A stretch of 59,512 bases of DNA, taken from the NCBI GenBank assembly GCA_947464185.1, contig CANHVY010000024.1, positions 1-59,512 on the forward strand, given 5' to 3'. A program made the position numbers and the translations under genes. The notes under the pieces were generated by a model. It did no database searches. It was given only the letters and a program-made list of their open reading frames with translations, and was not told the DNA's origin. The first letter of the stretch is position 1. Each line of letters opens with the position of its first letter. This stretch comes from Burkholderiales bacterium (GTDB lineage: Bacteria > Pseudomonadota > Gammaproteobacteria > Burkholderiales > Burkholderiaceae_C). Shown piece by piece: positions 45,985-57,106 of this stretch.

Positions 45985-46407
45985 CACCAACGTCATCAGC
46001 GAAGCCCGCAAGGGCCCCCGTGCGCACCCAGGAGTGCGTCAGTTTTTGCGAGGGCGGCCATCGACGACACAGCGCTGTACCTTTCAGCGGTGACGGTGGG
46101 CGAGCTTCGCCGGGGGGTCGAAATCATCCGGTATCGGGGTGACGCCGCGCAGGCGGCATTGCTGGAGCATTGGCTTGGCCGGGTGCTGCAGGAGTTCGCC
46201 GACCGGGTGCTGCCTTTCGATGCCGAAGCAGCCCAGATCTGGGGCAGGCTGCGAGTGCCTTCTCCCGCGCACGAGTTGGATAAGCAGATCGCGGCGACAG
46301 CCTTGATCCACGACCTGACGGTGGTGATGCGCAATGTGGGCGATTTCGAGGACTCGACCCTCGCCTTGTTCAACCCTTTCGATCAGGCCGATTTATCCCG
46401 TCAGTGA
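45971..46407 (+). pseudogene. VapC/FitB PIN-domain toxin, frameshifted
   Basis: The frame opens at GTG 45971 with the PIN start YLIDTNVISEARKGPRAHPGVRQFL, then leaves the conserved sequence at a run of five Ts (46043-46047). Homology resumes in another frame with AIDDTALYLSAVTVGELRRGVEIIR, DRVLPFDAEAAQIWGRLR and KQIAATALIHDLTVVMRNVGDFEDSTLALFNPF. One missing base at the T-run explains the break. All acidic PIN positions are present if the two parts are joined, so it is either a recent inactivation, a sequencing error, or much less likely a slippage-controlled gene. Confidence 0.85.
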
Positions 46408-46476
46408 CGTCGCCGGCACCCTCCGCTCTTGCTTGGGCGGGCCGCGAGTCGCGTGGTCGCGCACTCGCGCGCTTCT

Positions 46477-48108
46477 TTACCCCGTCCGATGCCGTGCCGC
46501 CCGCGCGGACAGGGCATTCGGAAAGTACAGCGCGGTCAGGCTCTTGCTGTGCACGGGGGTGGCCAGACGGGTTTCGGTGCGGCTGGCGGGGTCGCCGGCT
46601 TCGGTGTGGCGGCGCCAGTCGCGCACCCAGTGGATCTCGTCGCACACTTCCAGCAGGCCCATGGTCTCGCGGTCGCCGACGAGGATGCCGTGCACGGCCA
46701 GGCCCAGGTGGGCGCGGGCCTCGTCCAGGCGCTGCAGCGTGGCGGGCACGCAGCCGAACTCGCCGTCGCTGACGATCAGCAGGTCGGCGCTGCCCCAGGC
46801 GCTGCCGTGCACCAGGTCCACCGCGCGTTCGATGGGCGTCTGCACGTCGGTGCCGCCGTCAAAGCCCTGGCCCATTAGGTCCAGCAGCGCCTCCAGGCCG
46901 CCGGGGCCGGCCAGGTCACGCTCCAGCAGTTCTCCCGGGCCGCCGAAGGCGATCAGCCGGCAGCCCCGGCCGCTGGCGCGCGCCGCGCGCACGGCGGCGA
47001 TCGCCACCGCCTTGGCGATCTGCTCGGGCGCGCCGCGCATGGAGCCTGAGGTGTCCAGGCACAGGATGAAGGGGCCGTGGGCGCGCGGTTCGGGCGGGGC
47101 ATCGTGCAGGCCGCCTCGCGCCGCTGCGTTGGGGTCGGGCCGCCAGTCGGTCAGCACGGCCTGGCTGTCGTGGGCCAGCAGCCGGCCCTCGGCATGGCGC
47201 GCCCGCCACAGCCGCCGGCCGATGGGATGCCGCAGCAACGCGGCTTCGGCGGGCAGCATGCGGGCCAGGTCGGCTGCGAAACGGATGCCTGTGAGCTCAC
47301 CCGGCGCGCCGGGGATGCGGGTCTCCTCGGCGCGCAACGGGGCCCGCTGCGGCGTGTCGCGCGGCTGGGGCGCACGGCGCTGCGGGGTTGATGGGCGAGC
47401 GGCGCTGCGGCCCAGGCGGTCCAGCAGGGCCACTACCGCGGGCAGCTCGGCCAGCCGGTCCGCGGCCTGGCGCGCGGCCTGCCACTCGCGTGAGCGCAAC
47501 TGGCCGCGCAGGGCGTCCCAGCGCAAGTGGGCGCCGTCGGCCAGGTCGCGCAGCAGGGCGAGTTCGTCCTCCAGGCCGGCGGTGTCGATGCGCCAGGCCT
47601 CGCGGAACTCGGCCACCGCCTGCGCCACGGCCTGCGCCCGGCTCAGGCGGGGCTGCAGGTCGGGGATGCGGTCCAGGTGCCACAGCAGCGTGCGCAGCAC
47701 CTGCTCGGCCAGCGTGGGCACGCCGCGGGCCAGGGCAGGCAGTTGGAGTGCACCGACGATGGCGCGCAGCGCGGTGCAGGCGTCGGGTTCACCGAAGTGA
47801 GCGTGTGCTTCGGGCAGGCGACCAAAGTTCAGGGCTTCCAGCCAATGCCGGCCATGTGCCAGGCGATCTTCCCGCGTACCGGCCGCGGTGATCAGCACCG
47901 GCAACCAGACGCCGCGAGGCAACGGCTCCAGCTGGTGGTATGGGTGGTCGAAGCGGTTGGTGGCTTCAGCTTGAAGAACCGGGGTGGAGGCGTTGGCATG
48001 CTCTGCCCCCACGAGTGGCCGGGCCGTCGAGTTGTCAGCTTGCGCGGGGGTGGGAGCGTCCAATGTCTGGGCCGGCACGCTGTCGCCAGAGGCCTGATGC
48101 TGCTTCAC
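46477..48108 (-). CDS. viaA: ViaA-like VWA-domain protein
   Basis: A 543-aa protein. The C-terminal VWA domain has an intact MIDAS, ILCLDTSGSMRGAPEQIAKA (about residue 345), with GFDGGTDVQTPIERAV and LLIVSDGEFGC. A long helical N-terminal part precedes it, with a low-complexity start. It is the partner of the RavA-type ATPase 30 bp upstream on the same strand. In E. coli RavA-ViaA acts with respiratory complexes and Fe-S proteins. It is distinct from the CoxD/CoxE pair at 30842-33039. Confidence 0.85.
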   Translation of the reverse strand: MKQHQASGDSVPAQTLDAPTPAQADNSTARPLVGAEHANASTPVLQAEATNRFDHPYHQLEPLPRGVWLPVLITAAGTREDRLAHGRHWLEALNFGRLPEAHAHFGEPDACTALRAIVGALQLPALARGVPTLAEQVLRTLLWHLDRIPDLQPRLSRAQAVAQAVAEFREAWRIDTAGLEDELALLRDLADGAHLRWDALRGQLRSREWQAARQAADRLAELPAVVALLDRLGRSAARPSTPQRRAPQPRDTPQRAPLRAEETRIPGAPGELTGIRFAADLARMLPAEAALLRHPIGRRLWRARHAEGRLLAHDSQAVLTDWRPDPNAAARGGLHDAPPEPRAHGPFILCLDTSGSMRGAPEQIAKAVAIAAVRAARASGRGCRLIAFGGPGELLERDLAGPGGLEALLDLMGQGFDGGTDVQTPIERAVDLVHGSAWGSADLLIVSDGEFGCVPATLQRLDEARAHLGLAVHGILVGDRETMGLLEVCDEIHWVRDWRRHTEAGDPASRTETRLATPVHSKSLTALYFPNALSARAARHRTG

Positions 48109-48138
48109 CAGCGCACCCCCATGCGTGGCCCCAGGACT

Positions 48139-49584
48139 TCAGGCCGCGCTGGCCCAGGCCACGGCGGCCGGTGCCGCGTCCGCGCTGTCGCCTGCCGCCT
48201 CCTCCACGGGCAGCTGGGCGAAACCTTCCCGCGCTGCCGACAGGCGCTGGGCCCAGCCGGCAAGCTGCGTGAGCGCAGCGTCGTGGCGCTGCAGCGCCTG
48301 CGCCTTTAGATCCTGCGGCGTCCACAGCCGCGTGGACAGGCGTTGCGCCAGAGCGTCACGCCCGGCCCGCACCTCCTGCGCCCAGGCGCTGAGCTCAGCC
48401 TCGATCTGCGCCACCTGCGCCACGCGGGCTTCGATGTGGCGCAGGCCCCAGCGCTTGCGCAGGCGCTCCTCCAGCCGGCTGGAGACGATGCGCTGCAGGC
48501 CCGGTTCGGCGTCCGTCTGGGCGTGCAGGCCGATAGCCCGCGCCAGGGCCAGCTTGCCGGCGCCGTCGTCCGGGCCACCGCTGCCCTCGGCCGGTGTCTG
48601 CTGCTCGATGCCGAGCTGCTTTTCGAAGGCCTCGACAGCGCGTTCGAGCCAGGGAGCGGCCGTGGGCGGTGTCTGGAGGGCTTCATCCACGAACCATTGC
48701 TGCAGCAGCGGCAGGTCGCGCGGCTGGGCGCTGGCCACGTACGGGGCCAACCAGAGGTCCAGCACGTCCAGGGCCGGGCGTTGCTCGGTAGCGGCTGCCG
48801 TCTGGGCCAGGTGCACGAACTGGCGCCAGCGGCGGTCTGACATCGCCATCTGACGTTGCGCCAACCATGCGCGCAGGTCGTGGCAGGCCTCGATGAAATC
48901 CTCGCCCAGGCGGACGCGTGAAGCGGCGTCGGCCACGGCGGCCCTGTCGCCTTCGTCCAGCGGCTTCAGATCTGCTTCAGGACCTGACCCGCCCTCACCC
49001 GTAGCTGGCGAGCCCAGCCCCAGCAGCGCCGCGAACGCCTCGTCGCCCACCGGCGCCACCGGCACGCGCACCAGAAAGCGGTCGTGGAAGGCCTGCAGTG
49101 CCTCGTCGCTGGGCACCTCGTTGCTGGCCGCCACCACCGTGATCAGCGGCGCCTTCAGGCGCTGTGTGCCGTTGTCGAACTCGCGCTCGTTCAACAGGGT
49201 GAGCAGCGCATTGAGGATGGCCGAGTTCGCCTTGAAAACCTCGTCCAGAAAGGCGATGCCGGCGGTGGGCAGGAAGCCCTCGGTCAGGCGCTCGTAGCGG
49301 TCGTGCTCCAGTGCCTTGAGCGAGAGCGGACCGAAGAGTTCCTCGGGCGTGGAAAAGCGCGTGAGCAGGCGCTCGAAGTAGCGCGCGCCCGCAAAGGCGT
49401 GGTGCAGCCGCCGGGCCAACGCGCTCTTGGCCGTGCCGGGTGGGCCGATCAGCAGCACGTGCTCGCCGGCCAGCGCGGCCAGCAGCGCCAGGCGCACGGC
49501 GGCCTCGCGCTCCAGCAGGCCGTCGCCCAGGGTCTGCAGTAGGGCCTGCAGGCGTGTGGTGCTGGGCACGGCGCTGGCGGTCAT
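48139..49584 (-). CDS. ravA: RavA-like MoxR AAA+ ATPase
   Basis: A 481-aa AAA+ protein of the RavA group. Walker A is LLIGPPGTAKSALARRLHHAF (about residues 45-65), followed by RYFERLLTRFSTPEELFGPLSL. Walker B is IAFLDEVFKANSAILNALLTLLNEREFDNG, and sensor 1 is VVAASNEVPSDEALQAFHDRF. The C-terminal half is helical with an Ala/Gln-rich end. It is followed 30 bp later by the ViaA-like gene. The frame extends upstream to 49734, but ATG at 49584 begins the conserved sequence and lies 7 bp after the hydrolase stop. Confidence 0.9.
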   Translation of the reverse strand: MTASAVPSTTRLQALLQTLGDGLLEREAAVRLALLAALAGEHVLLIGPPGTAKSALARRLHHAFAGARYFERLLTRFSTPEELFGPLSLKALEHDRYERLTEGFLPTAGIAFLDEVFKANSAILNALLTLLNEREFDNGTQRLKAPLITVVAASNEVPSDEALQAFHDRFLVRVPVAPVGDEAFAALLGLGSPATGEGGSGPEADLKPLDEGDRAAVADAASRVRLGEDFIEACHDLRAWLAQRQMAMSDRRWRQFVHLAQTAAATEQRPALDVLDLWLAPYVASAQPRDLPLLQQWFVDEALQTPPTAAPWLERAVEAFEKQLGIEQQTPAEGSGGPDDGAGKLALARAIGLHAQTDAEPGLQRIVSSRLEERLRKRWGLRHIEARVAQVAQIEAELSAWAQEVRAGRDALAQRLSTRLWTPQDLKAQALQRHDAALTQLAGWAQRLSAAREGFAQLPVEEAAGDSADAAPAAVAWASAA

Positions 49585-49591
49585 GGCGCGG

Positions 49592-50290
49592 TCAGAACAG
49601 GTGCTGCGCCAGGAAGGCAAGCGCCCGGCCATGGGCCAGCGCCGCACTGGGGGCGTGATAGCTCTCACGTGCCCAGCAGTTGAAACCGTGGTGCGCGTCG
49701 GTGTAGGTGTGCACCTCGGCGGCCCGGCCGGCAAAGGCCTGCTGCACCGCAGCCACCGCGCTCAGCGGGATGTTGGCGTCATGCTCGGCGTAGTGGAACT
49801 GCATGGGACAGGTGACGGCGGTCGCGCGCTCCAGCTGGGTGTGAATGCCGCCGCCGTAGTAGGGCACCGCCGCGTCCACGCCTGCGGTGGCCGCGGCCAG
49901 GTAGGCCAGGCGCCCGCCCATGCAGTAGCCGAGGGCCCCCACCTTGCCACCCGCCACCTCGGGCCGGGCGCGCAAGGCCTGCACGGCCGCGCCGATGTCC
50001 GTGAGGGCGTCCTCAGGCTGGTAGGCCTTCATCAGCGAAAAGGCCCGCTGCCAGTCGTCGCCCGCGTAGCCCAGCTCCACCCGCGGCGCATCACGCCAGA
50101 AGCAGTCCGGTGCCAGCACCACAAAGCCGTCCAGCGCGTACTGCTCGGCCACGGCGCGGATGTGCTCGTTGACGCCGAAGATCTCCTGGAACAGCACCAG
50201 GCCCGGGCCTTGCCCCGCTGGCGGCAGGGCCAGGTAGCCGGCAAAGCCGGGTGCGATGGAGATCCACTCGGTCTTGACGGAGGTGGTCAT
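49592..50290 (-). CDS. Dienelactone hydrolase family protein
   Basis: A 232-aa alpha/beta hydrolase of the dienelactone hydrolase family. The catalytic Cys is in VGALGYCMGGRLAY, the Asp in HYAEHDANIPL and the His in DAHHGFNCW. The FQEIFGVNEHIRAVAEQYA segment is also characteristic. It would hydrolyse a lactone or ester. There are no chlorocatechol or aromatic-pathway genes nearby, so the substrate is not indicated. It is in the same orientation as ravA/viaA and may be co-transcribed. Confidence 0.88.
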   Translation of the reverse strand: MTTSVKTEWISIAPGFAGYLALPPAGQGPGLVLFQEIFGVNEHIRAVAEQYALDGFVVLAPDCFWRDAPRVELGYAGDDWQRAFSLMKAYQPEDALTDIGAAVQALRARPEVAGGKVGALGYCMGGRLAYLAAATAGVDAAVPYYGGGIHTQLERATAVTCPMQFHYAEHDANIPLSAVAAVQQAFAGRAAEVHTYTDAHHGFNCWARESYHAPSAALAHGRALAFLAQHLF

Positions 50291-50396
50291 GGGTCAGTTC
50301 CTTCGGGAGGTCAGTGGTGAGCGCTGCAGGGTCTGTGGGCGGTGTTGTCGATAGAGTGTGGTCGGGTTCAGGCGGGCCGCTAGCGCGCTGCCGGCC

Positions 50397-50954
50397 TCAA
50401 TACGTCCTGCCGCCGCGGTACTGCGCATGCTGGCGTCTTTGCAGCGTACCCGACTGCGCTATCGCCGCAAAGGACGACGCTGCATGGGCGTGCGAGATCG
50501 CCAGCCCGAGGGCATCGGCCGCGTCCTTGCCGGGCAGGCCGGGCAGTTGCAGCAGGCGCTTGACCATCTCCTGCACCTGCGACTTGGTGGCCAGGCCGTG
50601 ACCGACGATGGCCTTCTTCATCTGCAGCGCGGTGTACTCCGCCACCGGCAACCCGCCAGACACCAGCGCGGCCAGGGCCGCCCCACGCGCCTGGCCCAGC
50701 AGCAGCGTGCTCTGCGGGTTGACGTTGACGAACACGATCTCGGCCGAGGCGCACTGCGGCTCGTAACGCTGCACCACCTCGCGGACGCCTTCGAAGATGA
50801 TCTTCAGCCGTCCGGGCAGGTCGCCCCGCGGCGCTTCCAGCGTGCTGATGGTGCCGCTGGCCACGTAGGCCAGCCGCGTGCCCTGCGCGTCGATGACCCC
50901 AAAGCCCGTCTTCTGCAGGCCGGGGTCGATGCCCAGGATGCGGGTGGCGGTCAA
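50397..50954 (-). CDS. ruvC: Holliday junction resolvase RuvC (TTG start)
   Basis: A 185-aa endonuclease that cuts Holliday junctions with RuvAB. Catalytic acids are visible in [15 protein letters not shown] (Asp), [15 protein letters not shown] (Glu) and [16 protein letters not shown] (Asp pair). No ATG or GTG lies at the right place. A TTG at 50954 gives the family N-terminus and sits 10 bases after the purH stop with a GAAGG ribosome-binding site. Upstream in-frame starts would lie deep inside purH. Order dusB-fis-purH-ruvC is usual for Burkholderiales. Confidence 0.93.
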   Translation of the reverse strand: MTATRILGIDPGLQKTGFGVIDAQGTRLAYVASGTISTLEAPRGDLPGRLKIIFEGVREVVQRYEPQCASAEIVFVNVNPQSTLLLGQARGAALAALVSGGLPVAEYTALQMKKAIVGHGLATKSQVQEMVKRLLQLPGLPGKDAADALGLAISHAHAASSFAAIAQSGTLQRRQHAQYRGGRTY

Positions 50955-50964
50955 GGGCAGACCT

Positions 50965-52547
<1,583 letters not shown>

Positions 52548-52551
<4 letters not shown>

Positions 52552-52784
52552 CGCACGAGTCCATGTTCAAGCAGCTTGCGCCGCAGGGTATTGCGGTTGA
52601 TGCCCAGCCATTCGGCTGCGCGGCTCTGGTTGCCTTCGGCCCGCGCCATCACCACCTCCAGCATGGGCTTCTCCACCGCGCAGACGATCATCTCGTGCAC
52701 GGCATGCGGCGTCTCCTCGCCCAGGTCCTGGAAGTACTGTTGCAGTGTCTTGCGGATGCAGCTGTCGATGTCTTGGCGGCTCAT
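52548..52784 (-). CDS. fis: Fis-family DNA-binding protein
   Basis: A 78-aa Fis-like nucleoid protein. The C-terminal helix-turn-helix reads [27 protein letters not shown], and the N-terminal half [37 protein letters not shown] is the dimerisation part. ATG at 52784 begins the conserved [14 protein letters not shown]. It overlaps purH by four bases. Unusually, the upstream dusB frame remains open through almost the whole gene. Confidence 0.93.
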
Positions 52785-53841
52785 GGCGTGTCGTGCATGG
52801 AGGATGAGGGCCGGCGTTGGCTGGCCAATGCGGGTGCGCTTCTTCAAGTTGCCCGAGAAATTCGCTGACGGCTCGCACCTGGGCTTCACAGGTGTCCAGC
52901 ATATTCATGGTCTGGCGGAAGTCTTCGCCGCCGGGCAGGTCGCGCACCGCCCACCCGATGTGCTTGCGCGCGGTGCGCACACCCGCCAGTTCGCCGTAGA
53001 GGCCGTAGTGGTCCTGAAGGTGCTCCAGCATCCAGGCGCTCACGTCCTTTGTGGCCGGTGGCGCAGGCGTCGTGCCGGTGTCGAGAAAGTGTGCGATCTC
53101 GCGGAAGATCCACGGCCGGCCCTGCGCCGCGCGGCCGATCATCAGTGCGTCGGCTCCCGTGTGGCGCAGCACGGCCAGCGCCTTGGCAGGCGAGTCAATG
53201 TCGCCGTTGGCCACCACGGGTACGCGCAGCGCTGCCTTCACCGCGGCAATCGTGTCGTACTCGGCCAGGCCGGTGTAACCCTGTTCGCGCGTGCGGCCGT
53301 GCACGGTGACCAGGGCCACGCCCGCGCTTTCGGCTGCCCGGGCCAAGGCCACGGCATTGCGCTCACTGGCGCAGCGGCCGGTGCGCATCTTCAGCGTCAC
53401 CGGCACATTCAGGGGAGCGCAGGCCGCCACCACGGCCTGGATGATGCGCAGCGCCAGGGGCTCGTTGCTCATCAGCGCCGAGCCGGCCCAGACGTTGCAC
53501 ACTTTCTTGGCCGGACAGCCCATGTTGAGGTCGATCACCTGCGCGCCGCGGTCGATGTTGTAGCGTGCCGCGTCGGCCATCTCGTGCGGGTCCACGCCGG
53601 CGATCTGCACGGCGATGGGCGCCGTCTCGCCGTCGTGGTTGGCACGGCGCGAGGTCTTGAGGCTGGACCACAACTCGCGCTTGGAGGTGACCATCTCGCT
53701 CACCGCATATCCCGCGCCCAGGCGCTTGCACAGCATGCGGAAGGGCCGGTCGGTCACGCCCGCCATGGGGGCGACGAACAGCCGGTTGGGCAACTCCACG
53801 GGGCCCAGGCGCAAAGGCGCGGAGACCAGCGTCGCAGACAC
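52567..53841 (-). CDS. dusB: tRNA-dihydrouridine synthase DusB, C-terminus runs into fis
   Basis: FMN enzyme that reduces uridines in the tRNA D-loop. It has LPNRLFVAPMAGVTDRPFRMLCKRLGAGYAVSEM, APIAVQIAGVDPHEMADAA, IDLNMGCPAKKVCNVWAGSAL with the catalytic Cys, LVTVHGRTREQGYTG, VPVVANGDI, and GADALMIGRAAQGRPWIF. Similarity to DusB ends near 52800. The frame then stays open for another 70-odd residues, Arg/His/Pro-rich, overlapping fis in a different phase; a -1 or +2 shift would give the usual ATGA junction with fis. No ATG is near the N-terminus, so GTG at 53841 is the best start. Confidence 0.85.
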   Translation of the reverse strand: MSATLVSAPLRLGPVELPNRLFVAPMAGVTDRPFRMLCKRLGAGYAVSEMVTSKRELWSSLKTSRRANHDGETAPIAVQIAGVDPHEMADAARYNIDRGAQVIDLNMGCPAKKVCNVWAGSALMSNEPLALRIIQAVVAACAPLNVPVTLKMRTGRCASERNAVALARAAESAGVALVTVHGRTREQGYTGLAEYDTIAAVKAALRVPVVANGDIDSPAKALAVLRHTGADALMIGRAAQGRPWIFREIAHFLDTGTTPAPPATKDVSAWMLEHLQDHYGLYGELAGVRTARKHIGWAVRDLPGGEDFRQTMNMLDTCEAQVRAVSEFLGQLEEAHPHWPANAGPHPPCTTRHEPPRHRQLHPQDTATVLPGPGRGDAACRARDDRLRGGEAHAGGGDGAGRRQPEPRSRMAGHQPQYPAAQAA

Positions 53842-54027
53842 AGGCAATAGCAATGCAGACAAGGCGGGAAGGCCTGGCAGGCCACAGGGCAGGGGGTTCG
53901 GGCGGGACGCCGAAGCCGCAGCGCGCCGGGTCGACCCGGTCGAGCTTGCTGGCTGCTCGAAAATGAGGCACCAGTATAGCCAGCCCCCCAGCGAATCAGC
54001 CATCCCGGCTTCTATGATCGGCGTCTG

Positions 54028-54513
54028 ATGGAAGCCTGGATGCATGCCCTGCTGGCCGCACTGGCCTTGCCCAAGTACGGTCTCACGACGGTGTTCGTGG
54101 TGGCGTTCGTGTCGGCCACCCTGCTGCCCATGGGCAGCGAGCCGGCGGTCTTCGGGCTGGTCAAGCTCAACCCCGAGCTCTTCTGGCCGGCCGTGCTGGT
54201 GGCCACGTTGGGCAACACAGGGGGCGGGGCCGTGAGCTGGTGGATGGGATGGGGCGCCGAGAAGGCCTACGAGGCCGTGTCCAAGCGCAAGCCCTCAGAG
54301 GCCCGTGCCCTGGCCTGGCTGCAGCGCTTCGGGCCCAAGGCCTGTCTGCTGAGCTGGTTGCCTGTGGTGGGCGATCCGCTGTGTGCCGTGGCGGGCTGGC
54401 TGCGCATGCCCTTCTGGCCATGCCTGCTCTACATGGCCATCGGCAAGTTTGCGCGCTACGTCACCATGACCGCCGCACTGCTGTGGGTGTTTCCGGGGCA
54501 GATCCAGACTTGA
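54028..54513 (+). CDS. DedA-like membrane protein of the YqaA type
   Basis: A 161-aa inner-membrane protein with about four hydrophobic segments. The conserved core is FVSATLLPMGSEPAVFGLVKL, ATLGNTGGGAVSWWMGWGAE, RFGPKACLLSWLPVVGDPLCAVAGWLRMPFW and FARYVTMTAALLW. This matches the YqaA group of the SNARE-associated/DedA superfamily, thought to act in membrane lipid or small-molecule transport. It is divergent from dusB across 186 bp that otherwise shows nothing distinctive. Confidence 0.85.
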   Translation: MEAWMHALLAALALPKYGLTTVFVVAFVSATLLPMGSEPAVFGLVKLNPELFWPAVLVATLGNTGGGAVSWWMGWGAEKAYEAVSKRKPSEARALAWLQRFGPKACLLSWLPVVGDPLCAVAGWLRMPFWPCLLYMAIGKFARYVTMTAALLWVFPGQIQT

Positions 54514-54597
54514 ACGCCGGCCTCTGAGCTTGAAGCTGCTGTGGCCTGCTCGTCACAATGCGCGGCTGATGTTCACCCCACACCGCGAGCACTGACG

Positions 54598-56109
54598 ATG
54601 ACCCTGGCCACAACGCCCGCCTACGACGACCTCGTCGCCCTGAACCAGCGGCTGCACCATCTGGGCCATCTGGGCTCCATCGCCGGCTGGGACCAGGCGG
54701 CCAACATGCCGCCCAAGGGCAACGAGGCGCGTGCGGCCGCCCTGGCCGAGTTGCACGGCTTGATGCACCGCATGCGCACCGATGCGGCACTGCGCGACAG
54801 GATCACCCAGGCCGTGCAGGAGCCGCTGGACGATCTGCAGCGCGCCAACCTGCGCGAGATCGAGCGTGCCTGGCGGGTGTCCAACGCGCTTCCGGCCTCG
54901 CTGGTAGAGCGACGCCAGCGGGCCACCTCGCGCTGCGAGCACGCCTGGCGCCGCCAGCGGCCCGCCAACGACTGGAACGGCTTTCTGGAGAACTTCCGGG
55001 AGGTGCTGGCGGTCGGCCGCGAGGAGGCGAAGCTGCTGTCGGAGCTGACCGGCCTGCCCAAGTACGACGCCCTGATGGACCGCTACGAGCCGGGCATGAC
55101 CAGCGCCACCGTGAGCCGCGTCTTCGGTGACGTGCGTCGCTGGCTGCCTGACCTCATCCAGCGTGTGATCGACCGGCAGGCGGCGGAGGATGCGGGAGAG
55201 CCGCTCATCGAGCCCCAGGGGCCGTTCCCGGTGGCATCCCAGCGCACGCTGTGTGAGCAGACCATGAAGCTGCTGGGCTTCGATTTCGACGCCGGGCGCC
55301 TGGATGTCAGCACCCATCCGTTTTGCGGTGGTGTGCCCGAGGACGTGCGCATGACCACGCGCTTCCGGGAGGATGAGTTCCTCGGCAGCCTGATGGGCAC
55401 CATTCATGAGACCGGGCATGGCCGTTACGAGCAGAACCTGCCCCGCCATCTGTTGGGCCAACCCGTGGCTGAGGCCCGCTCCATGGCGCTGCACGAGAGC
55501 CAGTCTTTGAGCTTCGAGATGCAACTGGGCAGCCACCCCGGCTTTGCCGGCCTGCTCGCTCCACTGGTGCGTCAGGCCTTCGGCGACCAGCCGGCCTTCG
55601 CGCCACGCAACCTGCACCGGCTGATGACCCGCGTCAAGCGCGGACTGATCCGGGTGGACGCCGACGAGGTGACCTACCCCGCCCATGTCATCCTGCGCTA
55701 CGAGATCGAGCGCCCGCTGGTGGAGGGCGACATCGAGCCCGAAGACGTGCCCGCGTTGTGGGACGCCAAGATGCGTGAGCTGCTGGGCATGGACACGCGC
55801 GGCAATTTCAAGGACGGCCCGCTGCAGGACGTGCACTGGCCGGAAGGACTGTTCGGCTACTTCCCCTGCTATTCCCTGGGCGCGATGTTCGCGGCGCAGT
55901 GGTTCGCCACCATGCGCCGTGAGATGCCCGACCTCGACGCGCGCATCGCGGCCGGGGACCTGCAGCCCGTCTTCGGCTGGCTGCAAGAGCGCATCTGGAG
56001 CCAGGCCAGCCGCTGGACCACGGACGAACTCGCCTTCCGAGCCAGCGGCGAGCCGCTGAACCCGGCGTACTTCAAGGCGCACCTGGAGGCGAGGTATCTG
56101 AACACCTGA
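54598..56109 (+). CDS. M32-family carboxypeptidase (Taq carboxypeptidase type)
   Basis: A 503-aa zinc metallocarboxypeptidase. The HExxH site is GTIHETGHGRYEQN (near residue 273), followed by the third-ligand region ALHESQSLSFE. Also typical are AGWDQAANMPPKGNEAR near the N-terminus, HPFCGGVPEDVRMTTRF and the C-terminal GYFPCYSLGAMFAAQ. It trims peptides from the C-terminus in the cytoplasm. ATG at 54598 opens the conserved helix; a start at 54541 is not supported. Confidence 0.92.
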   Translation: MTLATTPAYDDLVALNQRLHHLGHLGSIAGWDQAANMPPKGNEARAAALAELHGLMHRMRTDAALRDRITQAVQEPLDDLQRANLREIERAWRVSNALPASLVERRQRATSRCEHAWRRQRPANDWNGFLENFREVLAVGREEAKLLSELTGLPKYDALMDRYEPGMTSATVSRVFGDVRRWLPDLIQRVIDRQAAEDAGEPLIEPQGPFPVASQRTLCEQTMKLLGFDFDAGRLDVSTHPFCGGVPEDVRMTTRFREDEFLGSLMGTIHETGHGRYEQNLPRHLLGQPVAEARSMALHESQSLSFEMQLGSHPGFAGLLAPLVRQAFGDQPAFAPRNLHRLMTRVKRGLIRVDADEVTYPAHVILRYEIERPLVEGDIEPEDVPALWDAKMRELLGMDTRGNFKDGPLQDVHWPEGLFGYFPCYSLGAMFAAQWFATMRREMPDLDARIAAGDLQPVFGWLQERIWSQASRWTTDELAFRASGEPLNPAYFKAHLEARYLNT

Positions 56110-57093
<984 letters not shown>

Positions 57094-57106
57094 GCCCGGC
57101 ACACCG

